Positions 48,033-56,542 of a stretch of DNA of 64,000 nucleotides are shown here, piece after piece. The position numbers and the translations under genes are program-made. The notes under the pieces were generated by a model. The model was not told where the DNA came from. It did not search any database and saw only the letters and a program-made list of their open reading frames with translations. Source of the DNA: Leucobacter chromiisoli (GTDB lineage: Bacteria; Actinomycetota; Actinomycetes; Actinomycetales; Microbacteriaceae); NCBI RefSeq assembly GCF_016522505.1, contig NZ_JAEHOH010000022.1, positions 1-64,000 on the forward strand, written 5' to 3'. Position 1 is the first letter of the stretch, and each line of letters starts with the position of its first letter.

Positions 48033-48947
48033 ATGCGCGCGGTCGTGTATCGGGAGTTCGGCTCTCACGAGGTGCTGGGCCTCGAGGAGGTCGAGCCGCC
48101 GCCGCTCGGACGCGACGCCGTGCTCGTGCGCATCCACGCGGCCGCCGTCAATCCGGTCGACTGGAAGATCCGCGCGGGCCGCCTCGCCGGGGTGCTGGAG
48201 ACCTGGTTCCCGGCGATCCCCGGATGGGACTTCGCGGGCGTGGTCGAGCGCGTCGGCCCCGCGGTCACGGAGCTGGCCGCGGGCGACCGGGTGCTCGGCT
48301 ACGCGCGCATGGACGTCGTGCGCTGGGGCACGGCGGCGGAGTACATCGCCGCCCCCATCCGCACCGTGGCGAAGGCGCCCGACTCCTGGAGCCTGCAGGA
48401 GGCGTCGACGCTCCCGCTCGCCGGCCTCACCGCCTACCAGTCGCTGCACGGCGCGCTCGGGGTCGGCACCGACGACGTGCTCTACGTCAACGCCGCCGCG
48501 GGCGGGGTCGGCACCTTCGCGATGCAGATCGCGGCCGCCGCCGGCGCCACGGTGATTGCCTCGACGTCGCCCCGCAACTTCTCCTACGTCGAGGGCTTCG
48601 GAGCCCGGCCGGTCGACCGGCACGCTCCGCTCGCCGAGGGCCTCGCGAGGCACGGCCTGCGGATCACCGCCGCGTTCGACGCCGTGGGCGGCGAGGCGCT
48701 CGACGAGCTGACGGCGCTCACGCCCCGCGTGTGCTCCATCGCCGACGCCAGGGTCGGCGACGCGGGCGGCGCGTACGTCTTCGCGCGACCGGATCGCGCC
48801 GACCTCGGCTCGCTCGTCGCGCTCGCCGACGCGGGGCAGCTGCGCACCGAGCTGTCCGAGGTCTTCCCGCTCGAGGAGACCGCCGCCGCTCACGCGCTCA
48901 GCGAGCGGCGGAGCACCAGAGGAAAGATCACCATCGCCGTCGCGTGA
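48033..48947 (+). CDS. Quinone oxidoreductase-like MDR protein
   Basis: The 304-residue protein has the zinc-independent MDR pattern: GWDFAGVVERVGPAVTEL, NAAAGGVGTFAMQIA (NADPH loop) and a short C-terminal FPLEETAAAHALSERR. It reduces quinones or enones with NADPH. It lies 29 bp upstream of the FGGY kinase gene on the same strand, perhaps as first gene of that operon. Confidence 0.88.
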   Translation: MRAVVYREFGSHEVLGLEEVEPPPLGRDAVLVRIHAAAVNPVDWKIRAGRLAGVLETWFPAIPGWDFAGVVERVGPAVTELAAGDRVLGYARMDVVRWGTAAEYIAAPIRTVAKAPDSWSLQEASTLPLAGLTAYQSLHGALGVGTDDVLYVNAAAGGVGTFAMQIAAAAGATVIASTSPRNFSYVEGFGARPVDRHAPLAEGLARHGLRITAAFDAVGGEALDELTALTPRVCSIADARVGDAGGAYVFARPDRADLGSLVALADAGQLRTELSEVFPLEETAAAHALSERRSTRGKITIAVA

Positions 48948-48976
48948 ACGCGGCGCACGGAGGAGGAAGAGCGCAT

Positions 48977-50518
48977 ATGGCCGTCACCGTTGGCGTGGAC
49001 ATCGGCACCCAGGGCAGCAAGGTCGGGATCTACACCCTCGACGGGATCCTCGTGGGGCAGGCGTACGCCGAGCACGAGCTCAGCTACCCGGGCCCCGGGC
49101 GGGTCGAGATGGATGCCGAGCAGATCACCGAGGCCGCCGTCCGCGCCGTCGCCTCCGCCGTCGGGCGGGCGCGGGACGCCGGCATCGCCCCCGGCGACAT
49201 CGAGGGAATCTCGTTCTCGGGGATCCTGTGCGGGCAGGTGTACGTCGACGAGCACCTCGACCCGGTCCGCCCGATCATCCCGTTCCTCGACGTGCGGTCG
49301 GCCGACCTCGCCGCTGCGGCGGCCCGCGAGCTCGATCCGATCTGGATCGAGGAGTCAGGCACCTCCACCCTCGACGCCTACGCCGCGCCGTTCCCGCTGC
49401 AGTGGGTGCGCGACAACGAGCCCGAAGTCTACCGGCGCATCGCCGCGGTGCTGTCGCTCGGCCCCTTCGTGGCAGCGAGGTTCGCCGGCTTCGGCGCCCG
49501 CGACGCCTACGTCGATCCGACCCACCTGTCGGGCTGGGTCGTCGGCTGGGATGCGCGCTCGAAGGGCTTCTCCGAGCGGCAGTTCGAGCTGTTCGGCCTG
49601 GATCCCGCGCACGCGACGCGCGTCGTGCCCTCGTCCGAGGTCGTCGGAGAGGTGACCTCCGAGTTCGCCGAGCGCACCGGGATCCCCGCGGGCACGCCCA
49701 TCGTCGCCGGGGCCGGCGACGTCATGCAGTCGAACCTCTCGAGCGGCCTGCTGCGCGCGGGGCAGGCGGCCGACGTCGCCGGCACCGCCAGCATCCTCAC
49801 CCTCGGCGTCGACGGGATCGTGCCCTCGGTGAGCCGGATCCCGGGGATGCTCTACTCGCTCGGCACGATCGAGGGCCAGTCGTTCTACTGGGGCTACGTG
49901 CGCGCCGGCGGCCTCTCGCTGCGCTGGTTCCGCGACCGGGTCTCCGGATCCGCCCCCGACGACGCCGCGTACGCCGAGCTCGATCGGCGCGCGCAGGGCG
50001 TGCCCGCGGGCAGCAACGGAGCGCTCTTCATGCCGTATCTCTCGGGCGGCAACCCCGACAACCCCGACGCGTCGGGCACCTGGCTGGGCCTCGACGCCGG
50101 TGCGGATCAGGCGGTGCTGTGGCGCTCCATCCTCGAGTCCATCGCCTACGAGTACTCGGACTTCCTGGGCGAGTTCGCGGCCGCCGGCCTGCCCGTCTCC
50201 GAGGTGCTCGTCACCGGGGGCGGGGCCCGCAGCGCGATCTGGAACCAGATCAAGGCCGACGTCATCGGCGTGCCCTGGCGGGTGCCGAGTCGCGGGGACG
50301 GGGCCGTCCTCGCCGATGCGGCGCTGGCGAGCGTCGGCATCGGCCGGGCGGCGTCGCTCGAGTCGCAGCTGGGCGAGTGGCTCGCCGGCGGCGCCGGCTT
50401 CGCCCCCGATCCCGCCGCCCACGAGCGGTACCGGAGGCTCGGGGCGATCCGCGAGGAGCTGCTCGGCGGAGCGCTGCGCGACGTCTTCGCCGCCGCCAGG
50501 CGCCTGCGCGAGAACTGA
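48977..50518 (+). CDS. FGGY family carbohydrate kinase
   Basis: The 513-residue protein starts TVGVDIGTQGSKVGIYT (phosphate 1 loop), has VAGAGDVMQSNLSSG with the catalytic Asp region, and VLVTGGGARSAIWNQIKADV (adenosine loop), as in xylulokinase, LsrK and EryA. It phosphorylates a sugar, polyol or related C4-C5 compound. GGAGGAAGAG precedes the ATG. Neighbours MtnC and GlpD-like suggest a dedicated pathway rather than xylose use; no isomerase is next to it. Confidence 0.88.
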   Translation: MAVTVGVDIGTQGSKVGIYTLDGILVGQAYAEHELSYPGPGRVEMDAEQITEAAVRAVASAVGRARDAGIAPGDIEGISFSGILCGQVYVDEHLDPVRPIIPFLDVRSADLAAAAARELDPIWIEESGTSTLDAYAAPFPLQWVRDNEPEVYRRIAAVLSLGPFVAARFAGFGARDAYVDPTHLSGWVVGWDARSKGFSERQFELFGLDPAHATRVVPSSEVVGEVTSEFAERTGIPAGTPIVAGAGDVMQSNLSSGLLRAGQAADVAGTASILTLGVDGIVPSVSRIPGMLYSLGTIEGQSFYWGYVRAGGLSLRWFRDRVSGSAPDDAAYAELDRRAQGVPAGSNGALFMPYLSGGNPDNPDASGTWLGLDAGADQAVLWRSILESIAYEYSDFLGEFAAAGLPVSEVLVTGGGARSAIWNQIKADVIGVPWRVPSRGDGAVLADAALASVGIGRAASLESQLGEWLAGGAGFAPDPAAHERYRRLGAIREELLGGALRDVFAAARRLREN

Positions 50519-50605
50519 CCCCGAACGGCCCGCGCGCCGTATGAGAACCGCGTCCGTCGGCCCGCCGGCGCGAAGCGCATCCGCACCAGAGAGGAACGAG
50601 ACCGC

Positions 50606-51325
50606 ATGAGCGACACCGTGAGCATCGAGAAGCCGACCGCCGTCGTCCTGGACATCGAGGGCACGACGTCGTCGACCTGGTTCGTCCACGAGACCCTGTA
50701 CCCCTACTCCCGCTCCCGCTTCGCGGAGGTGCTCGACGAGCGGGCCGACCACCCCGACGTCGCCCGCGCTCGCGGGCAGATCATCGAGCAGGGCGGTCTC
50801 GGAGCCGACGCGACGACGGAGCAGCTCGTCGCGACGCTGAACGGCTGGCTCGACGCCGACGAGAAGCGCACCCCGCTGAAGACGCTGCAGGGCCTGATCT
50901 GGGCCGACGGGTTCGCATCGGGCGACCTCACCTCGCACTTCTTCGACGACGCGATCCCCGCGATCCGCCGCTGGCACGACGCCGGCATCGACCTCTACAT
51001 CTTCTCCTCCGGATCGGTGGCCGCGCAGCGGTCGTGGTTCGGCCACACGCCCGAGGGCGACCTGCTCCCGCTCATCAGCGCCCACTTCGACACCGAGAAC
51101 GCGGGCCCCAAGCGGGAGGCGCGCTCCTACCGCGCCATCGCCGAGCAGATCGGAGCGGAGCCGGAGCGGATCGTCTTCCTCTCCGACCTCGCCGCCGAGC
51201 TCGACGCCGCGCAGGAGGCCGGCTGGCGCACCGTGGGAGTGCGCAGGAAGGGCGACCAGCACTACGACGCCGGGGTGGCCGGCCACCCCGAGATCGCATC
51301 CTTCGCGCAGGTGGCCTTCCAGTGA
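50606..51325 (+). CDS. mtnC: Acireductone synthase (enolase-phosphatase E1)
   Basis: The 239-residue HAD protein has VVLDIEGTTSSTWFVHETLY, FSSGSVAAQRSWFGH, GPKREARSYRAI and FLSDLAAELDAAQEAGW, matching MtnC. MtnC enolises and dephosphorylates 2,3-diketo-5-methylthiopentyl-1-phosphate in methionine salvage. No other mtn gene is near. It shares four bases with the GlpD-like gene downstream. Confidence 0.9.
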   Translation: MSDTVSIEKPTAVVLDIEGTTSSTWFVHETLYPYSRSRFAEVLDERADHPDVARARGQIIEQGGLGADATTEQLVATLNGWLDADEKRTPLKTLQGLIWADGFASGDLTSHFFDDAIPAIRRWHDAGIDLYIFSSGSVAAQRSWFGHTPEGDLLPLISAHFDTENAGPKREARSYRAIAEQIGAEPERIVFLSDLAAELDAAQEAGWRTVGVRRKGDQHYDAGVAGHPEIASFAQVAFQ

Positions 51326-53082
51326 CCCCTCCGCCCGCTGCACTCCCGTCGCCGTCGGGCGCGCGCGACTTCGGCGCGCTCGACACCCCGTTCGACGTCA
51401 TCGTCATCGGCGGAGGCATCTCCGGCGTGCAGATCGCGAGGCACAGCGCGGGGCGGGGCTTGCGCACGCTGCTGCTCGAGCGCGACGACTACGGATCGGG
51501 CACCTCCTCCGCGACGACGAAGGCGATCCACGGGGGGCTGCGCTACCTCGAGCAGTACGAGTTCGGCGTCGTGCAGGAGTCGGTCACGGAGCGCCGCAAC
51601 CTCGGCATCGCCGCACCGCACCTGGTCGCGCCGCAGCGGTTCCTGCTCACCGCATGGGACTGGTCGAAGCCGCCGGCGCCCGTGCTGGGGGCGGGCGTCG
51701 CCCTCTACGAGGCGATGGCGTGGCGCCGCAACATGGGCGTGCCGAAGGACGTCCGGGCGCAACGCTTCCGCTGGGTGGGCAAGAACGCGCTCCTGCGTCG
51801 AGTGCCCTGGCTCGATCCCGCGGGCCTGCGCGGTGCGTGGGCCCACGACGACTCGCTCTCCGTGCATCCGGAGCGCCTGCTGCTCTCGCTCGTGCGCTCC
51901 GCGGCCGATCTGGGCGCCGTCGCCTTCAACCACGCCGAGGTCGTCGGCCTCGTCACCGATCCCGGTCCCGCGGATGCGGCGACGGGCGGCTCAGCGCGCA
52001 CCGCGGCGACGGCCCGCGTGACGGGCGCGCGGATCCTCGACCGGCTCACGGGCCGCGAGCACGTCGCGCGATCCCGCGTCGTCATCAACGCCGCCGGTCC
52101 CTGGGTGGATCGTGCGCTCGGCGATCTCGCCGAGCAGTCGGGCATCCGAGTGCGGCAGGCGAAGGGCGTGCACCTCATCATGGGGAGCCTCGGGCAGACC
52201 GACGCGCTCTACGCCCGCGGCAAGAACGGCTCGCACTTCGTCGTCAACCCGTGGCAGGGACGGTCGCTCGTGGGGCCGACCGACACCGCGATGGACGGCG
52301 ACGCCGACAGCGCCGAGACCACCGCAGACGACATCGAGTACCTGCTCGAGACGATCAACTCCGTCTCCTCGAGGCGGTTCACCGCCGACGACGTCGAGTC
52401 GACCCTGGTCGGGGTGCGCCCGCTCGTCGACGACGGCAAGCCGACCTATCGGGCGTCGCGGCGCTTCGACATCCACGACCACTCGGAGCGCGGCCTGCCC
52501 GGCGCCTACTCGGTGACCGGCGGCAAGTGGACCACCGGCCGCGCGATGGCCGCCCAGGTCGTCGAGCGCATCGTGAGGTCGGAGCCGTCGCTGCCGCCGA
52601 CCCGAGATTTCGACTCGCGCACGCTCCCCGTGGCGGGCGCGTTCGGCGACTACGGATCCGTGGAGGCCGCGTTCGAGTCGGCCCTGCTGCGCCGCCCCGA
52701 CGTGCAGCTGCCGCGGGCGGTGCGCCTGCACCTCGCGCGCATGTACGGCACGGAGCACGAGCGGATCCTCGACCTCGTGGCGGCCGATCCGGCGCTGGGC
52801 CGGCGGGTGTCGGATCGGCCGGACCGCCTCGACATCGCCGCTCAGGCCCGGTACGCGGTGGCGGCCGAGGACGCGTGGACGCTGCGCGACGTGGTCGACC
52901 GCCGTCTGGCGCTCGGCACGCTGGGCACGGTGACCGAGTCCGAACTGCGGGCGGTGACGGCGGTCATCGCGGAGCCGCTCGGCTGGAGCGACGCCGACGC
53001 CGACGCCCAGGTGGGCGAGTATCTCGAAGCGCAGCGGCGGATCCAGGAGGTCATCGCGGCGGTGCGCGCCGCGGGCGGTTGA
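51322..53082 (+). CDS. FAD-dependent glycerol-3-phosphate dehydrogenase family protein
   Basis: The 586-residue protein has an N-terminal FAD loop DVIVIGGGISGVQIAR, the GlpD signature SSATTKAIHGGLRYLEQYEF, LVGPTDTAMDGD, and SVTGGKWTTGRAMA near the end of the FAD domain, then a C-terminal helical domain. GlpD family members oxidise glycerol-3-phosphate or erythritol-4-phosphate (EryB) and pass electrons to quinone. In this setting, phosphorylated product of the kinase may be the substrate. The GTG overlaps the mtnC stop. Confidence 0.92.
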   Translation: MTPPPAALPSPSGARDFGALDTPFDVIVIGGGISGVQIARHSAGRGLRTLLLERDDYGSGTSSATTKAIHGGLRYLEQYEFGVVQESVTERRNLGIAAPHLVAPQRFLLTAWDWSKPPAPVLGAGVALYEAMAWRRNMGVPKDVRAQRFRWVGKNALLRRVPWLDPAGLRGAWAHDDSLSVHPERLLLSLVRSAADLGAVAFNHAEVVGLVTDPGPADAATGGSARTAATARVTGARILDRLTGREHVARSRVVINAAGPWVDRALGDLAEQSGIRVRQAKGVHLIMGSLGQTDALYARGKNGSHFVVNPWQGRSLVGPTDTAMDGDADSAETTADDIEYLLETINSVSSRRFTADDVESTLVGVRPLVDDGKPTYRASRRFDIHDHSERGLPGAYSVTGGKWTTGRAMAAQVVERIVRSEPSLPPTRDFDSRTLPVAGAFGDYGSVEAAFESALLRRPDVQLPRAVRLHLARMYGTEHERILDLVAADPALGRRVSDRPDRLDIAAQARYAVAAEDAWTLRDVVDRRLALGTLGTVTESELRAVTAVIAEPLGWSDADADAQVGEYLEAQRRIQEVIAAVRAAGG

Positions 53083-53221
53083 GCCCGGTCCCGCGGGGCT
53101 CCTGGCGGCCGCCGGAGGCTGTCGATCGACGGGCGGTCCCGTGGGGCGGGAGACACACGCATCGAAAGTCGAAGAAGGAGAGCGGGCCCCGGAGGCGGCT
53201 CGCGGAAGGAGAGGTGGCGAG

Positions 53222-53548
53222 ATGTACTTCATCGTCGTGAAATACCAGGTCAAGCCGGAGTACGCGGAGACGTTCGTCGAGCGGAACGCGGAGTTCACCG
53301 CGGCCACCCGTGCCGAGCCGGGCAACCTCTGGTTCGAGTGGTCGCGCAGCGTCGAGGATCCGAACGAGTTCGTGCTGGTGGAGGCCTTCGCCGACGACGA
53401 CGCTGCGAGCGCGCACGTGAACTCCGAGCACTTCCCGAAGGGGCTCGAGACGATGCGCCCGATGCTGGTGCGCACCCCGCGCATCGTGTCGCGCAAGGTC
53501 GGGGGCAGTGGCTGGGACGAGATGGGCGAGCTCAAGATCGAGGCGTAA
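53222..53548 (+). CDS. ABM (antibiotic biosynthesis monooxygenase-like) protein
   Basis: The 108-residue protein has the ferredoxin-like ABM pattern: YFIVVKYQVKPEYAETFVE, GNLWFEWSRSVEDPNEFVLVEAF and SAHVNSEHFPKGLE. The family includes cofactor-free monooxygenases and isomerases such as LsrG, which acts on a phosphorylated diketone. GGAAGGAGAGG precedes the ATG. It follows the GlpD-like gene after 139 bp and may be part of the same unit. Confidence 0.88.
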   Translation: MYFIVVKYQVKPEYAETFVERNAEFTAATRAEPGNLWFEWSRSVEDPNEFVLVEAFADDDAASAHVNSEHFPKGLETMRPMLVRTPRIVSRKVGGSGWDEMGELKIEA

Positions 53549-53646
53549 CGCGCGGCGGGGCGGAGCGCCGCCCACCGTTCCTCCGCCGCCCCGCCGTCAT
53601 CCGCGGGTCGCGGTCGCGGGGGATCGCCGGCCGTGCTGCGCGCGGA

Positions 53647-54405
53647 TCACCAGCCGCGCGCTCGCCACTCCGGCAGCGCGGGGCGCTCGGCGCCGAGGGT
53701 GGTGGCCTCGCCGTGACCAGGATAGACCCGGGCACCGTCCGGGTAGCGGTCGAACAGCTTCTCCGTGACGTCGCGGTACAGCCGGTCGAAGCGCTCGGGG
53801 TCGCCCTCGGTGTTGCCGAGACCGCCGGGGAACAGGCTGTCGCCGGTGAAGAGCAGCGCAGGGTCGCCCGCGACCGTGGCGAAGGTCACCGAGCCGGGGG
53901 TGTGGCCCTGCAGGGCGATCACGTCGAGCACCAGGCCGTCGACCTCGAGGCGGTCGCCGTCGTCGAGCAGCAGGTCGGCGGAGACCCCGCGCTCCTCGAG
54001 CAGTCGGGCGGCATCGGCGCGACCGATGGCCACCTCGGCTCCGGTCGCCGCGGCCAGCTCGGCGACCGCCCGGGTGTGGTCCCAGTGGGCGTGCGTCGTG
54101 GCGATGAACCTCAGACGGGCCGGCGTCCTCGCGCTCCCGGCGTCCGCCGTCCCGGTGCTCGCGGTCCCGGCGCCCCTGGACACCGCGCTCGCGGTCCCGG
54201 CGTCCGCGGTCGCCGCGTCGGCGCCGACGTCGTGGGCCCCCTCCCGCAGCAGCGCCTCCAGTGCGTCGGCGTCGTCCGCCGCGTCGATGAGGATCTGGTC
54301 GCCGGAGCGCTTCGCCGTGATCAGGTAGACCGCGTTGTTCATCTCCGAGACGAAGAGACGGCGCACGGTGCAGTCGGGGCGGTCCTCGATGATCTGCGAC
54401 GGCAT
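53647..54405 (-). CDS. Metallo-beta-lactamase fold hydrolase
   Basis: The 252-residue protein has TTHAHWDHTRAVAEL (HxHxDH), LQGHTPGSVTF, LFTGDSLFPGG and VYPGHGEATTLG, the glyoxalase II-like set. It may hydrolyse a thioester or other ester. Between about residues 60 and 92, before the metal motif, lies an Ala/Thr/Gly/Ser-rich insertion with repeated TADAG/GTAS blocks that is not part of the fold. The ATG at 54405 follows GAGGAGAACCG. Confidence 0.9.
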   Translation of the reverse strand: MPSQIIEDRPDCTVRRLFVSEMNNAVYLITAKRSGDQILIDAADDADALEALLREGAHDVGADAATADAGTASAVSRGAGTASTGTADAGSARTPARLRFIATTHAHWDHTRAVAELAAATGAEVAIGRADAARLLEERGVSADLLLDDGDRLEVDGLVLDVIALQGHTPGSVTFATVAGDPALLFTGDSLFPGGLGNTEGDPERFDRLYRDVTEKLFDRYPDGARVYPGHGEATTLGAERPALPEWRARGW

Positions 54406-54668
54406 CGCGGTTCTCCTCTGCGTCGGGGTCGGTCCGGATGCCCCCAACGGTACCCGAGCCTCGGCCCGGATGCGTCCGAGCGCGATGCATCGAGCAATCG
54501 TGCGCGAGGGGGACGCCGATCTCGGGCGAGATCGAGCCTGCAGCGGTGGGGCCGTAGGAGATCGAATCGCACCCGCCGTCACGACCACGGGTGCGCCTCC
54601 GGAACCGGCCTGTAGGCGAGCTGCCGCGTGAATCCGCCGATGTCAGTGGCTCATGGTGTGATACCGGT

Positions 54669-56480
54669 ATGGACCACTCGACCAGCTTCGACCCGGCTGT
54701 GACCGAGCGCGTGGCCGAGCCCGAGCTCAAGCCCGTGGCTGAGCCCGAGCCCGAGCGCGTGGCCGAGCCCGAGTTCAAGCCCGAGACCGCGACGCATGAT
54801 GCGGGCGCGTCGGGGGCGGCGAGCCCGTATGTCGCAGCGCTGTCGTCCGTGGTGTCGCAGTTCGAGGACGCCGAGCGTCGGGTGCGCGAGGCCGAGGCCG
54901 AGCGGCTGCGGCTGCTGGCCGCGGCGTTCGACCTTGCGGCGGCCGAGAGCGAACGGACCATCGCCTCCACGCCGATGGGCGAGCACGCGGAACTCGCCTA
55001 CCGCGCCGTGCGGGCGGAGGTGGCGTGCGCGCTCGGCATGAGCGAACGAACGGTCGAGCGCCAGATGGACCACGCGCAGACGCTGCTGCGCGACTACCCG
55101 CGTGTGTTCGAGGCGTTCCGCTCGGGCCGCCTCTCGCACCGTCACGCCGCGGTCGTCGTCGAGGCCGGCGGAGTCATCGGCCCGGGAACGGGAGCCGACG
55201 CGACCCTCCGCCGCGGCGCCTACGAACGGGCCGTCCTCGAGGTCGCCGTCCGGGAGACTCCGGCGAGGCTGCGCCCGATCGCCCGACGCCTGGCCGAGCA
55301 GCACGCGGAGACATCGATCGAGGAGCGCCACGCCGAGGCCCGCGCGCGTCGCCGCGTGTTCGTCGTCGATCATGAGGACGGCATGTCCGATCTGGTCGCC
55401 CACCTTCCGGCGACGGAGGCCCACGGCGTCCTCGACCGCCTCACCCGGATGGCTCGGCAGGTTGCGAGCGGCGACTCGCCGGTGTCCTTCGACGCGGCCG
55501 GGGCTCCGTCCGAGGGCGACGGGCGGCAGGGCCGGGGCGCACCGCGGATGCTGAGCCGGCGCACGCGCGAGCAGCTGCGCGCCGACATCCTCGCCGATCT
55601 CCTGCTCGCGGGCGTCGCCTCCGGGCCCACGGGATCTGGCTCCTCCGTCGGGTCGGGATCCTCCCGCCAGCCGGAATCCGCAGGGGGCTCGGGCCCGCAT
55701 GAGCGCGAGCCGGACTCCTCCGGCGGGTCGGGCCCCTCCGGCGGACCGGGCTCGCATGAGCGCGCTCCGGAGCGACCCGCCTCTTCGGATCGTTCTGCCT
55801 TTCCGGATGGCCGCGCCCTCTCGGAGTTCTCTGGCGCGGGAATCCGCTCGATTCGCGCGCGAGTGCAAGTGATCGTGCCCGTCGGGGCACTGCTTCCCGA
55901 TCCCGAGCCGCCACTCGAACCACCCGGTTCCGAGCCGCCACCCGAACCACCGGCGCTCGGAGCGGCCTCGGCGCCGCCGTCCTCCGGGCTGCCGTCCGGG
56001 CTGCCGTTCCCCGGCCCGCCGTCCTCCGGGCCGCCGGCGGCATCCCCGCTGTCGGACACACCCGTCCTCGAGGGGTACGGCCCGATCGACATCGCGACGG
56101 CGAGGGTGCTCGCGGGGCGGGCGGAGAGTTGGGAGACGGTGCGCGTCGATGCCGCGAGCGGAGCCGTCCTCTCCGTCGAGCGCTACCGGCCCTCGGAGGC
56201 GATGCGCCGGTTCCTCGGCGCGAGGGACCGCCACTGCCGGTTCCCCGGATGCCGGGTTCCGCTGCACCGGTGCGATATCGACCACACGGTCGACGCCGCG
56301 CTGGGAGGCCCGACGTCCACCGAGAACCTCGCCCACCTCTGCAGAGGCCACCACGTGCTGAAGCACCGCACCGGCTGGCGCGTGCGGCAGCTCGACGGCG
56401 GCGTGCTCGAGTGGACCTCGCCGACGGGGCGCGTTCACCGCGACCGTCCGCAGCGCCACACGCCGGTCGCTCCCTTCTGA
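54669..56480 (+). CDS. DUF222 domain HNH endonuclease (13E12 repeat family)
   Basis: The 603-residue protein has an N-terminal AEPE/KPVAEPEPE-type repetitive start, a DUF222 helical domain (about residues 50-290) with SERTVERQMDHAQTLLRDYP, a long Gly/Ser/Pro/Arg linker (about 315-480), and a C-terminal HNH with DRHCRFPGCRVP, CDIDHTVDAALGGPTS and LCRGHHVLKHRTGW. Such proteins are abundant in actinobacteria, often in several copies; the role is uncertain and some may be mobile. The linker is unusually long. The frame also extends to 54591. Confidence 0.92.
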   Translation: MDHSTSFDPAVTERVAEPELKPVAEPEPERVAEPEFKPETATHDAGASGAASPYVAALSSVVSQFEDAERRVREAEAERLRLLAAAFDLAAAESERTIASTPMGEHAELAYRAVRAEVACALGMSERTVERQMDHAQTLLRDYPRVFEAFRSGRLSHRHAAVVVEAGGVIGPGTGADATLRRGAYERAVLEVAVRETPARLRPIARRLAEQHAETSIEERHAEARARRRVFVVDHEDGMSDLVAHLPATEAHGVLDRLTRMARQVASGDSPVSFDAAGAPSEGDGRQGRGAPRMLSRRTREQLRADILADLLLAGVASGPTGSGSSVGSGSSRQPESAGGSGPHEREPDSSGGSGPSGGPGSHERAPERPASSDRSAFPDGRALSEFSGAGIRSIRARVQVIVPVGALLPDPEPPLEPPGSEPPPEPPALGAASAPPSSGLPSGLPFPGPPSSGPPAASPLSDTPVLEGYGPIDIATARVLAGRAESWETVRVDAASGAVLSVERYRPSEAMRRFLGARDRHCRFPGCRVPLHRCDIDHTVDAALGGPTSTENLAHLCRGHHVLKHRTGWRVRQLDGGVLEWTSPTGRVHRDRPQRHTPVAPF

Positions 56481-56542
56481 GTTCGCAGCGCCTGCTCTCG
56501 CACCCATTGCTTTTCTCGAACACCGCGCCGAAGATCGTCGAT

